NCBI RefSeq assembly: GCF_000523235.1
Contig: NZ_CP006850.1
Location: 6,820,001-6,884,000, forward strand
Direction of reading: 5' to 3'
Source of the DNA: Nocardia nova SH22a
GTDB lineage: Bacteria > Actinomycetota > Actinomycetes > Mycobacteriales > Mycobacteriaceae
Length of the DNA stretch: 64,000 nt
This document shows positions 50,584 through 59,548 of the stretch, one piece after another. Positions within the stretch are counted from its first letter, which is position 1, and each line of letters opens with the position of its first letter. The notes below the pieces were generated by a model. It saw only the letters and a list, made by a program, of their open reading frames with translations, was not told the origin of the DNA and ran no database searches. Position numbers and translations under genes: made by a program.

Positions 50584-51621
50584 GTGAGCACCTCGCCGAC
50601 CGAGAACGCCGGTTCGAGTACCGCGACGTATGTCGAGCCGGGCGAATTCAAACGGGACACCAACTACATCACCACGCGCATCACCGCCGACGGCCGCGAC
50701 GGCTACCCGGTCGAGCCGGAGCGCTACCGGCTGATCGCGGCGCGGGCCTGTCCGTGGGCCAACCGCACACTCATCGTGCGGCGGTTGCTCGGTCTGGAAC
50801 AGGCGATCTCGCTCGGGTCGTGCGGGCCCACCCACGATCAGCGCAGCTGGACCTTCGATCTCGACCCCGGCGAGGTGGACCCGGTGCTCGGCATCCACTT
50901 CCTGCGCGACGCCTATCTGGCGCGCGATCCGGAGTATCCGCGGGGCATCACCGTCCCGGCGATCGTCGACATCCCCTCCGGGCAGGTGGTCACCAACGAC
51001 TACGCGCGGATCACCCTGGATTTCTCCACCGAGTGGACGCAGTTTCACCGCGCGGGCGCACCGCGGTTGTATCCCGAGGATCTGCGCGCAGAGATCGATC
51101 GGGTGAATCGCCGGGTCTACACCGAGGTCAACAACGGCGTGTACCGCTGCGGATTCGCCGGTGACCAGGCCGCCTACGACGCCGCCTACGACCGGCTGTT
51201 CACCGCGCTGGACTGGCTGTCGGAGCGGTTGAGCACCCAGCGCTATCTGGTCGGCGACACCATCACCGAGGCGGATGTCCGGCTGTTCACGACGCTGGTG
51301 CGGTTCGACCCGGTCTATCACGGGCATTTCAAATGCAACCGCGAGAAGCTCACCGAACAGCCGGTGCTGTGGGCGTACGCGCGCGATCTGTTCCAGACGC
51401 CCGGATTCGGCGACACCGTCGACTTCACCCAGATCAAACGGCACTACTACGTCGTGCACCGGGACATCAATCCCACCGGGATCGTGCCGAAGGGCCCGGA
51501 ACTGTCGGGCTGGCTCACCCCGCACGGCCGGGAGTCGCTGGGCGGCAGGCCCTTCGGTGACGGCACGCCGCCGCCACCGCCGCTGCCGCCGGAACGGGTC
51601 CCGGCCGCCGACGGTGCCTGA
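50584..51621 (+). CDS. Glutathionyl-hydroquinone reductase-like (Xi-class GST) protein
   Basis: 345-residue thioredoxin-fold plus helical GST protein. The active-site motif ARACPWANR has Cys56, the signature of glutathionyl-hydroquinone reductases. Further family blocks are TVPAIVDIPSGQVVTNDY, VNNGVYRCGFA and LSTQRYLVGDTITEADVRLFTTLVRFDPVYHGHFKCN. Actinobacteria of this type make mycothiol and no glutathione, so it likely reduces mycothiol-conjugated or free hydroquinones. The ~40-residue C-terminal tail is Pro-rich. It starts with GTG. Confidence 0.93.
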   Translation: MSTSPTENAGSSTATYVEPGEFKRDTNYITTRITADGRDGYPVEPERYRLIAARACPWANRTLIVRRLLGLEQAISLGSCGPTHDQRSWTFDLDPGEVDPVLGIHFLRDAYLARDPEYPRGITVPAIVDIPSGQVVTNDYARITLDFSTEWTQFHRAGAPRLYPEDLRAEIDRVNRRVYTEVNNGVYRCGFAGDQAAYDAAYDRLFTALDWLSERLSTQRYLVGDTITEADVRLFTTLVRFDPVYHGHFKCNREKLTEQPVLWAYARDLFQTPGFGDTVDFTQIKRHYYVVHRDINPTGIVPKGPELSGWLTPHGRESLGGRPFGDGTPPPPPLPPERVPAADGA

Positions 51622-51624
51622 GCC

Positions 51625-52038
51625 TCAGTGCGGCGTTCCGGCGTAGGTGCCGAAACTCCAGGAGACGCCCTCGGGGTCCTGGCAGGTGAATCCACGGGAG
51701 CCGTAGTCCTCGTCGCGGAGTTCGCGGACGATGGTCGCCCCGGCCGCGCGGGCGCGCTCGTAGAGGCCGTCCGGATCGTCGATCACGACGTAGACCGAGC
51801 CGCTGCCCGGCTTCTGTTCGCAGAGTACGGAGTCCTCACGAGCCGTGCCGAGCATGATCCCGCCGCCGCCGGGCCAGCCGAGTTCGGCGTGTTCGACCAC
51901 GTCGCCGGAGCCGTAGCGGGCCAGTTCGACGAAGCCGAAGGCACGCTGCAGGAAGTCGATGGCGGCCGGTGCGTCCCGGTAGGTGAAGGACGGCCACAGG
52001 GGTGTGGTTGTGGTTGTGGTGTTGGTTGTATCGGTCAT
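51625..52038 (-). CDS. VOC (glyoxalase/bleomycin-resistance) family protein
   Basis: 137-residue vicinal-oxygen-chelate protein: FTYRDAPAAIDFLQRAFGFVELARY, DVVEHAELGWPGGGGIMLG, VYVVIDDPDGLYERARAAG, and the ending FTCQDPEGVSWSFGTY. Metal ligands His and Glu are in place. An unusual Thr run follows the N-terminus (TTNTTTTTT), encoded by a small repeat near 52000-52025. The start ATG 52038 overlaps the AraC gene stop by ATGA, so the regulator and this protein are cotranscribed. Confidence 0.88.
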   Translation of the reverse strand: MTDTTNTTTTTTPLWPSFTYRDAPAAIDFLQRAFGFVELARYGSGDVVEHAELGWPGGGGIMLGTAREDSVLCEQKPGSGSVYVVIDDPDGLYERARAAGATIVRELRDEDYGSRGFTCQDPEGVSWSFGTYAGTPH

Positions 52039-52895
52039 GTCCGCAAGCCTTCCTCGCCCGGTGGCCGGTCGTCTTGGACGAATGGGAACACCTCCCGCGC
52101 ACGCCAGACCGAGGGCGGCGCACCGGCCAGTTCGCGCCACTCCCGGGCCATGTGCGCCTGGTCGTAGTAGCCGGTCGCGGCGGCGACCTCGGCGACACTC
52201 ACCTCCGGGCGGCGCAGCATGCGGTGCGAGACCTCGAACCGGGTCAGCCGCGCGGCCTCCTTCGGCGTGATACCGAATTCCGCCGTGAAGCGGCCCGCGA
52301 GATGCCTTCTGCTCCAGCCGATATCGCGTGCGACGCCGCCGACCGCGGGCGCACCCGCGGGATCGGTCAGCAGCCGCCAGGCCCGCCGGAGATTGGCGTC
52401 CTGCTCGAGCCTGCGCGGATCGACGGCGGCGGCCCGGGCGCCGAAGACCTCGTCCAGCACGGCGAATCGCACCCGCCAATCGGAGGTCGCGGCGATGCGC
52501 TCGCGCACCCGCTCGGCCTCCGGCCCCAGCAGGTCCGACAGATCAACGAGCCATTCGCCCAGTTCACCTGCCGGAATACCGAACAACGCCCGCGCGCCCA
52601 GCGGGGTCACCGCCAGCTGGATACCGTGCTGATATCCGTTGTGCGCGATGAGCGTGGGCCGCAATGTGAGACCGCCCGCCAGTGCGTCCCAACGGCCACC
52701 GGGCTGATCGGGATGTGAGCACACCGGCACATCGATCGGCTCGTCGATGGTGAGGATGACCGTGATCGCGGTACCGGGCATACCCACGTGCACCCCGGGA
52801 TCGAAACCGCGCAGCAGATATCCCGCGTACGGCCCGAGAAACGGCCGCAGCGACGGGGCCGGTAACCGGCGCGCTCCCGCGGAGACACCACTCAC
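52035..52895 (-). CDS. AraC/XylS family transcriptional regulator
   Basis: 286-residue regulator with an N-terminal sensing domain and a C-terminal double helix-turn-helix: ARDIGWSRRHLAGRFTAEFGITPKEAARLTRFEVSHRML and VSVAEVAAATGYYDQAHMAREWRELAGAPPSVWR. This is the family's DNA-binding signature. It forms a two-gene unit with the VOC protein, which it probably controls together with itself. GTG 52895 is chosen because TACGGT (52908-52903, minus strand) stands 7 bp upstream, a leaderless pattern. GTG 52904 is the alternative. Confidence 0.92.
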   Translation of the reverse strand: MSGVSAGARRLPAPSLRPFLGPYAGYLLRGFDPGVHVGMPGTAITVILTIDEPIDVPVCSHPDQPGGRWDALAGGLTLRPTLIAHNGYQHGIQLAVTPLGARALFGIPAGELGEWLVDLSDLLGPEAERVRERIAATSDWRVRFAVLDEVFGARAAAVDPRRLEQDANLRRAWRLLTDPAGAPAVGGVARDIGWSRRHLAGRFTAEFGITPKEAARLTRFEVSHRMLRRPEVSVAEVAAATGYYDQAHMAREWRELAGAPPSVWRAREVFPFVQDDRPPGEEGLRT

Positions 52896-53068
52896 CCCTC
52901 CCACCGTAGGCGCGGGCCGGTCGCCGCGGAACCAGGGCCGGTCGCCGTTCGTTGCCCGATCGACGGCCGCGCGGTCCGGAGACGGCCGTCGGGGCGCGGC
53001 CGCGCAGGACGCCGGAGGCGCCGCACCACTAGAGTTTGTGCGACCGGACGAGAGGGGTGCGTTAGGCG

Positions 53069-53794
53069 ATGTTCGACAGCGGCGTGGAAAAGGCCGTGCG
53101 ATCTCTGCTGGACAACGGGGCGCAATTGCAGGCGCCCGCGGTCGCGAAATATGTCGACCGGTATCGCCGGGCCCACCCGGACGACAGTCCGGCCCAGATC
53201 CTCGATCGGCTGGAGAAGATCTACCTCACCACCGTCACCGGAAGCGGTACCGCGGTGGGCGCGACCGCCGCGGTTCCCGGCGTGGGCACCCTCGCCTCGA
53301 TCGCGGCCATGAGCGCGGAGACCACCTTCTTCCTCGAGGCCTCGGCGGTGTACACCCTCGCCGTGGCCGCCGTGCACGGTGTCGCTCCCGAGGACAAGGA
53401 GCGGCGGCGGGCACTGGTGCTCGCGGTGGTGCTGGGCGATGCGGGCAAGGACATCGTGCAGCAGAGCGTGGGCCATTCGGCGAAGAACTGGGGCACCCTG
53501 CTCGCCGACCGGATTCCGGGGATCGGCCGCATGAACGATTCGCTGATGAAGCGTTTCATCGTGCAGTTCATCGCCAAACGCAGCGCGCTGATGTTCGGCA
53601 AGGTGCTGCCCGCCGGAATCGGCGCGGCCATCGGCGGATTCGGCAACCGCGCCATCGGAAAGGCCGTGATCGGCAACGCTCGCAAGGCATTCGGTCCCGC
53701 GCCGCAGCGCTGGCCCGCCCGCGGCGCCGTCGTCGACGCGGATCCGCTACCGGCACTGGACCGCTCGCCCGCCGACACCGCCGAGCAGCGATGA
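53069..53794 (+). CDS. Conserved hypothetical protein, glycine-rich helical core
   Basis: 241-residue protein that I do not recognise with certainty. GSGTAVGATAAVPGVGTLAS and AMSAETTFFLEASAVYTLAVAAVHG form a Gly/Ala-rich hydrophobic core that may be membrane-associated; LPAGIGAAIGGFGNRAIGKAVIG is a second such segment. It has some likeness to EcsC-type proteins. TAGAGT at 53030-53035 and GAGAGGGG before the ATG look like its promoter and ribosome site. The stop overlaps the next ABC ATPase gene by ATGA, so it may be an accessory part of that transporter. Confidence 0.7.
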   Translation: MFDSGVEKAVRSLLDNGAQLQAPAVAKYVDRYRRAHPDDSPAQILDRLEKIYLTTVTGSGTAVGATAAVPGVGTLASIAAMSAETTFFLEASAVYTLAVAAVHGVAPEDKERRRALVLAVVLGDAGKDIVQQSVGHSAKNWGTLLADRIPGIGRMNDSLMKRFIVQFIAKRSALMFGKVLPAGIGAAIGGFGNRAIGKAVIGNARKAFGPAPQRWPARGAVVDADPLPALDRSPADTAEQR

Positions 53795-54714
53795 GCGCGG
53801 CTCGGTCGCTCGCCCTGTCCGCCACCGGACTGGGGGTGCGGTTCGAGGGCGTGGCCGCGGTCCGCGATGTGGAGTTCTCGGTACCGGCCGGTACCACGGC
53901 GGCGCTGGTCGGCCCGCCGGGATCGGGCAAGACGACGGTGCTGGAGACGCTGCTCGGACTGACCCGGCCCGACGCCGGAGCGGTCCGGGTGACACGCGAC
54001 GGCGGGGTGGGCGCGGTGCTGCAGCCGCGCGGTCTGCATCCGGCCCGGACGGTGCGGGCGCAGCTGCGCATCCAGGCCGCCGCGGCCGGTGTCGGCGACG
54101 ACCGGGTGGATGCGGTTCTGGCCGCACTGCGCCTGCGCGACGTCGCCGGAACCCGGGTCCGCGAGACATCCGAAGGGCAGCAGAGCCGCCTCGCGCTGGC
54201 ACAGGCGCTGCTCGCCGATCCGCGCGTGCTGATTCTCGACGACCCGTTCGCGGGATCCGATCCCGCCGAGCGCGGCTGGCTCTCCGAACATCTGCGCGCG
54301 CACGCCCGGCGCGGCGGCACCACGCTGTTCACCTCGCGCAGCCTGGCCGCCGCGGTGCCGATCTGCGATCAGGTGATCGTGCTGTCGGCCGGTTCGATCG
54401 CCTATCAGGGCAGTCCACGGCGGCTGCGGCGCAATCACCCCGATCGTCTCGTCGTCTCGACATCGAGCGCGATCTCCCTGGCCACGACGCTGGCCGCCCA
54501 GGGTTTCACCGATGCGGTGATGCGCCCGGACGGCCGCCTCGCCATCGGTGACGCGTCGCCGGAGGAGATCCGCGCGGCGGCGGCCCTGGCGAACGTCCAT
54601 CTCGGCGAGCTGGTGTCCGAGCCGGTTCATCCGGATCGGGTGCTGGCCATACTCACCGGCTCGACCGCACCGGCCTATCCGTCCCCCGCCCCTGCCACCT
54701 ACGGACCGCGATGA
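53791..54714 (+). CDS. ABC transporter ATP-binding protein
   Basis: 307-residue ATPase. Walker A GPPGSGKTT is near residues 38-46. The signature is degenerate, SEGQQSRLALAQALL, and Walker B ends LILDDPFAG with Asp in place of the usual catalytic Glu. This may slow ATP hydrolysis. The C-terminal ~100 residues beyond the ATPase core are extra. It overlaps both neighbours by ATGA and forms an exporter of the DrrA/DrrB kind with the following permease. Confidence 0.88.
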   Translation: MSAARSLALSATGLGVRFEGVAAVRDVEFSVPAGTTAALVGPPGSGKTTVLETLLGLTRPDAGAVRVTRDGGVGAVLQPRGLHPARTVRAQLRIQAAAAGVGDDRVDAVLAALRLRDVAGTRVRETSEGQQSRLALAQALLADPRVLILDDPFAGSDPAERGWLSEHLRAHARRGGTTLFTSRSLAAAVPICDQVIVLSAGSIAYQGSPRRLRRNHPDRLVVSTSSAISLATTLAAQGFTDAVMRPDGRLAIGDASPEEIRAAAALANVHLGELVSEPVHPDRVLAILTGSTAPAYPSPAPATYGPR

Positions 54715-55505
54715 TCCTGCCGACCCTGCCGACCGTCCCCGTCGAGGTCACCCGGGCCGCGACCGCCGAGCTCCGCAAGATCACCGCGGTGCGATCGGGC
54801 CGGTTGCTGCCACCGATCCTCGCGGTGGTGGGATTCTTCCTCGCCGCCGCCTTCGCGGTCGGGGGTTCCGGACCGCAGCAGGACGAGGCCCTGGCGACCG
54901 GGACCGTGACGATCGGGCTGTATCTGGCGATCGCGGTGGCGGTGGGCGCCGCGGCGATCTGCGGGGCGGTCGGCGCCGGTGACGAGTATCGCTATCGCAG
55001 TATCGGCATCACGGCACTGTTCACGCCCGACCGGGATCTGCTGTTCGGCGCGAAAGTCGGTGTGGCCGCGGCGTATTCGCTGGTGGTGGCCGCCTGCGCC
55101 GAGGTGGGCGCCCTCATCGGGCTGCTGGCCTTCGGACGGGGATCGGTCGAATTCGGCTGGCGGCTGACCGGGGTGTTCGGCGGCGGGCTCCTGGCCGCGG
55201 TCTGCTGGGGCGTCATCGGCGCGGGGCTCGGACTGCTGCTGCGGTCACCGAATCTGGCCGTGGTCGCGATGGCGGGCTGGCTGTTCATTCTGGAACCGCT
55301 GGTCTGGCTGATCACGAAGGGAGCCGGCATCGCCGGTGTGGCGGTGCTGCTGCCGGGGTCGGCGACCATCGGCACGGTCGCGGTCGGATCGTTCTCCGAC
55401 AGTCCCTGGCTGCCGCCGAACGCGGCCTCCGCGGTGGTGCTCGTGATCTGGGCCGTCCTGGCGGGGGCGGGCGGCTGGTGGTATCTGCGCTCGCACGACA
55501 TCTGA
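54711..55505 (+). CDS. ABC-2-type transporter permease
   Basis: 264-residue integral membrane protein with about six hydrophobic helices: LLPPILAVVGFFLAAAFAV, TIGLYLAIAVAVGAAAICGA, YSLVVAACAEVGALIGLLAF, GVFGGGLLAAVCWGVIGAGLG, AVVAMAGWLFILEPLVWLI, and a final helix ending in SHDI. It partners with the upstream ATPase (ATGA overlap). Its cargo is unknown. Confidence 0.85.
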   Translation: MILPTLPTVPVEVTRAATAELRKITAVRSGRLLPPILAVVGFFLAAAFAVGGSGPQQDEALATGTVTIGLYLAIAVAVGAAAICGAVGAGDEYRYRSIGITALFTPDRDLLFGAKVGVAAAYSLVVAACAEVGALIGLLAFGRGSVEFGWRLTGVFGGGLLAAVCWGVIGAGLGLLLRSPNLAVVAMAGWLFILEPLVWLITKGAGIAGVAVLLPGSATIGTVAVGSFSDSPWLPPNAASAVVLVIWAVLAGAGGWWYLRSHDI

Positions 55506-55514
55506 TCGCGAGCG

Positions 55515-55543
55515 ATTCTTCCCACACGGGGTGCGGGAAGAAT
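55515..55543. terminator. Imperfect 13-bp stem hairpin before the fused ABC exporter
   Basis: ATTCTTCCC (55515-55523) pairs with GGGAAGAAT (55535-55543); inside, CAC pairs with GTG around a GGG loop. It lies 10 bp after the permease stop and 36 bp before the next start. It may be a terminator without a T-run, or an operator for the exporter gene. Confidence 0.5.
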
Positions 55544-55578
55544 TCGGTGTCGGAGCGCGTCGGTACCGTCGAATCGAC

Positions 55579-58500
55579 ATGAACGACACCGAGACCGGCA
55601 CCATCGACCCGCGGCGAGGTCGATCGGAGGGCACCCAGGCCGCACCATCCGGCACCGCGGAGGTACGCGGTGGCTGGCTGCGACGGCTGTGGACGGCCTG
55701 CCGCGCGCATTCGGGCCTGCTGGCGGGCGTGATCCTCGCGGTGGTCGCGGGCGCGGGCGCCGAATCGGCGGCGCCGCTGGCCGCGAAGGCCGCCCTGGAC
55801 CGGGCCCGGGTGGGTGATGTCGCGGCCCTGGCGCCGATCGCCGGTGTGCTGGTGGCGCTGGCTCTGGCCCGATTCGCCGCGACCTACGGCCGCCGCTGGC
55901 TGGCCGGTCGGCTGGCGCTCGATGTTCAGCACGAAGTGCGGGTCGATCTGCTGACGGCCCTGCATCGTTACGACGGCCCACGTCAGGATCGGCTGCGCAC
56001 CGGGCAGGTGGTGTCGCGATCGATCAGCGATCTGCAACTGGTCCAGGGACTGCTCGCCATGGCGCCGCTGTCGGCGGCCGCGCTGTTGATCTTCGTCTTC
56101 GCCGCGGCCGCGATGCTGGTGCTGTCGCCGCCCTTGGCGCTGGTGTCGCTGCTGACGGTGCCGGTCCTCGGTCTCGTCGTGTACCGGGTGCGGCCCAAAC
56201 TGCACGCCGCCACCTGGACGGCACAGCAGCGGGCCGCGGATCTGGCCCAGCACGTCGAGGAGACCGTCACCGGGGTGCGGGTGGTGAAGGGATTCGGCCA
56301 GGAATCGCGCATGGTGCGGATCCTGGCGGACCATGGGCGCCGGTTGTACGCGCATCGGATGCGCGCGGCCCGGATCGATTCGCTGTTCGCGCCGACCGTC
56401 TCGGCGATTCCGCAGGCCGGGCTCGTGATCGTGATCGCGCTCGGCGGTGTGCTGGCCCTGCATTCGGTGATCGGCGTCGGCACCTTCCTTGCCTTCGCCA
56501 CGTACGTGACGATGATGGCCTCCAGCACGCGGATCCTGTCCAGCGTCCTCGTCATGGCCCAGCTGACCCGGGCGGCCGCCGAGCGCGTCTACCAGGTCAT
56601 CGACGAGGCGCCCGCCACCGTGGACCCGCCCGATCCGCAGCCGCTGCCGGAGGGTCCGCTCGGCCTGCGGATCCAGGGCCTGACGTTCGGATTCGAACCC
56701 GGCCGCCCGGTGCTGCACGAGCTCGATCTCACCGTGCGGCCCGGCGAGACGGTCGCGGTCATCGGCCCGGCCGGGTCCGGCAAATCCACGCTGACCCTGC
56801 TGCTCCCCCGCTTCCACACTCCGGAATCCGGGCACATCTCCCTGTTCGGCGCCGGCTCGGACGGTACGACCGGAGTCGACATCTCGCGGGTACGAGCGAA
56901 CGATCTGCGCGCGGCGGTCGGCGTGGTCTTCGACGAGCCGTTCCTGTTCTCCGACACCATCGCCGCCAATATCGCCCTGGGGCGGCCGGATGCCGGGGCC
57001 GACGAGATCCGCGCGGCGGCCACCATGGCCGCCGCCGACGAGTTCATCCAGGCCCTGCCCGACGGCTACGACACCGTCGTCGGCGAGCGCGGCCTCACCC
57101 TGTCCGGCGGTCAGCGCCAGCGGCTCGCCCTGGCCCGCGCCCTGCTCGCCGATCCGCGCATCCTGATCCTGGACGACGCCACCTCCGCGGTGGACGCGGT
57201 GACCGAGGCCGCGATCTTCGACGCCCTGCCCGCGCACGGCCGCACCACCCTGATCCTGGCCCACCGCGAATCGACGCTGGCGCATGCCGATCGCGTCGTC
57301 CGGCTGCCCGTGCCCGCCGCGGCCGAACCGGCCGTCGTGCCCGGCTTCGTGCCCGCACTCGCCGACGCGGCCATCTTCGCCCCGGAACTGTCCACGGTGA
57401 CCGGGCAGATCGCGGATCTCCCGGCGCCCGAACAAGATCCGGCGCGCGAGGAACCCGACGCGCCGCCGGAGATGCGGGCCGCGCTGGCGAGCCTCGCTCC
57501 GCCGACCGAACAACCCGGGCTCGACGACGACGAGCTCGAGCGGCCGGATCCGCACTTCCGGCTGGTACGCCTGCTGCGGCCGGTGCGCTGGCTGCTGGCG
57601 ATCGTGGTCACGCTGCTGGCGATCGATGCCGTGATCAGCGTGGCCTTCCCGGCGCTGACCAGGTTCGCCCTCGACAACGGCGTCGGGCAGCATCGCGAAT
57701 CGGCGCTGGTGGCCGCCGTGGTCGCGGGAGTGGTCCTGGTGATCGCGAGCTGGATCGTCGAGGCGGCGGGCACCCGGCTGTCGGCGCGCGGCGGCGAGCG
57801 GGTCCTCTACGGTCTGCGGGTGCGCAGTTACGCACATCTGCAACGGCTGGGTCTGGACTACTACGAACGCGAACTGTCCGGCCGCATCATGACCCGGATG
57901 ACCACCGACATCGATGCCCTGTCGACCTTCCTGCAGACGGGTCTGACCACCGCGTTGATCAGCATCGTCACGGTCGCGGGAATCGTCGTGGCGCTGTTGG
58001 TGATCGATGCGTCGCTGGCCGTGGTGGTCTTCGTCGCGCTGCCGCCGCTACTCGCCGCGACGCTGGTCTTCCGGCGGATATCGGCCTCGGCGTATTCGGC
58101 GTCGCGGGAACGGGTCGCCACGGTCAACGCCGACTTCCAGGAGAACGTGGCCGGGCTGCGCGCCACCCAGGCCTACCGGCACGAGGCCGCGGCCGCCGAC
58201 CGCTTCACCGACTATTCCGACGCCTACCGCCGAGCTCGGTTGCGGGCCCAGCGCGCCATCGCGATCTACTTCGCCTTCGTCCTGGCCTGGGCGGATCTGG
58301 CGCAGGCCGCGGTGGTGTACCTGGGGGCGCGCGAGGTGGCGCACGGCACGACCACCGCGGGCACCCTGGTGGCCTTCGTGCTCTATCTGAGCCTGCTGTT
58401 CGGGCCGATCACCCAGCTCTCCCAGGTGTTCGACGGATATCAGCAGGCGCGGGTGGGCCTGCAGCGCATCGAGACGCTGCTGCACACCGAATCGTCGATC

Positions 58501-59346
58501 GCCCCGGATCCCGAGGTGCCGGTGGTCATCGGCGAACATCTGCGCGGTGAGATCCGCTTCGACGATGTCACCTTCCGCTATCCCGACGCGAAAAAGCCCG
58601 CGCTGGAACGGGTCTCACTGCATGTCCCGGCCGGATCGACCGTGGCCCTGGTCGGGGCGACCGGGGCGGGCAAGTCGACGGTCGTCAAGCTGCTGGCCCG
58701 GCTCTACGACCTGCCCCGCGCCGATTCGGGCGCCATCCGCGTGGACGATGTGGATATCCGCGACTATCGGCTCGCGACGTTCCGTTCACGGCTCGGCGTG
58801 GTCCCTCAGGAAGCTCACCTGTTCAGCGGCGACATTGCCAGCAACATTGCATTCGGGAAACCTTTCGCCACGCCCGGGGAAATCGCGCGCGCCGCGGCGG
58901 GGGTGGGTGCGCTGGAGATGATCGAGGGCCTGCCACACGGTATGTCGCAGCCGGTCGGCGAGGGCGGTCGCGGACTGTCCGCCGGTCAGCGGCAGTTGAT
59001 CGCCCTGGCCCGCGCCGAACTGGTCGATCCGGACCTGTTGCTGCTGGATGAGGCCACGGCCGTACTCGATCCGGCGAATGAGGAGAAGGTGCTGGTAGCG
59101 AGCCGATCGCTGGCTCGCGGGCGCACCACGGTGATCGTCGCGCACCGGCTCGCCACCGCCGCGCGGGCCGATCGGATCGCCGTTGTGGCGCAGGGTCGCA
59201 TCGTGGAATTCGGCTCCCACGAACAGCTGCTGGCCGAGCGCGGAATCTATAACCGACTCTGGGAGGCAGCCGATTCCGGGGAAGGAATATTCTCGGACGA
59301 GGACGAGTCGTCACCTATGAGGCTGGGTCTGCCCGGCGGCCGTTAA
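55579..59346 (+). CDS. Fused heterodimer-type ABC multidrug exporter
   Basis: 1255-residue transporter with two complete halves, each a six-helix domain and an ATPase, as in mycobacterial Rv0194. ATPase 1: Walker [10 protein letters not shown] near 396, signature [16 protein letters not shown] near 508, Walker [13 protein letters not shown] with Asp in place of catalytic Glu (about 532), and LAHRES. ATPase 2: Walker [10 protein letters not shown] near 1026, signature LSAGQRQ near 1133, Walker [13 protein letters not shown] with Glu at about 1158, and AHRLAT. So one composite site is degenerate and the other consensus, the normal asymmetric arrangement. A TACCGT box lies 9 bp before ATG 55579, giving almost no leader. 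Confidence 0.95.
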   Translation: MNDTETGTIDPRRGRSEGTQAAPSGTAEVRGGWLRRLWTACRAHSGLLAGVILAVVAGAGAESAAPLAAKAALDRARVGDVAALAPIAGVLVALALARFAATYGRRWLAGRLALDVQHEVRVDLLTALHRYDGPRQDRLRTGQVVSRSISDLQLVQGLLAMAPLSAAALLIFVFAAAAMLVLSPPLALVSLLTVPVLGLVVYRVRPKLHAATWTAQQRAADLAQHVEETVTGVRVVKGFGQESRMVRILADHGRRLYAHRMRAARIDSLFAPTVSAIPQAGLVIVIALGGVLALHSVIGVGTFLAFATYVTMMASSTRILSSVLVMAQLTRAAAERVYQVIDEAPATVDPPDPQPLPEGPLGLRIQGLTFGFEPGRPVLHELDLTVRPGETVAVIGPAGSGKSTLTLLLPRFHTPESGHISLFGAGSDGTTGVDISRVRANDLRAAVGVVFDEPFLFSDTIAANIALGRPDAGADEIRAAATMAAADEFIQALPDGYDTVVGERGLTLSGGQRQRLALARALLADPRILILDDATSAVDAVTEAAIFDALPAHGRTTLILAHRESTLAHADRVVRLPVPAAAEPAVVPGFVPALADAAIFAPELSTVTGQIADLPAPEQDPAREEPDAPPEMRAALASLAPPTEQPGLDDDELERPDPHFRLVRLLRPVRWLLAIVVTLLAIDAVISVAFPALTRFALDNGVGQHRESALVAAVVAGVVLVIASWIVEAAGTRLSARGGERVLYGLRVRSYAHLQRLGLDYYERELSGRIMTRMTTDIDALSTFLQTGLTTALISIVTVAGIVVALLVIDASLAVVVFVALPPLLAATLVFRRISASAYSASRERVATVNADFQENVAGLRATQAYRHEAAAADRFTDYSDAYRRARLRAQRAIAIYFAFVLAWADLAQAAVVYLGAREVAHGTTTAGTLVAFVLYLSLLFGPITQLSQVFDGYQQARVGLQRIETLLHTESSIAPDPEVPVVIGEHLRGEIRFDDVTFRYPDAKKPALERVSLHVPAGSTVALVGATGAGKSTVVKLLARLYDLPRADSGAIRVDDVDIRDYRLATFRSRLGVVPQEAHLFSGDIASNIAFGKPFATPGEIARAAAGVGALEMIEGLPHGMSQPVGEGGRGLSAGQRQLIALARAELVDPDLLLLDEATAVLDPANEEKVLVASRSLARGRTTVIVAHRLATAARADRIAVVAQGRIVEFGSHEQLLAERGIYNRLWEAADSGEGIFSDEDESSPMRLGLPGGR

Positions 59347-59548
59347 CCGGGCAGTGGCGCGCGATGTGCGACCGATGACGGCGGGCGGGGAGAACCGGAA
59401 AAAGGACCCACGCCTGCCGCGCCGGGGCACGGAACCGGGGCTGGGCCTATCCTCGGAAAGGGCGCATCGGCGCGAATCGCACCGATCCCCGTGCCGGGCA
59501 CGTCACAAACGTCGCAGCGCGAAGAACGAAATGAGGCGAACACCTGCT

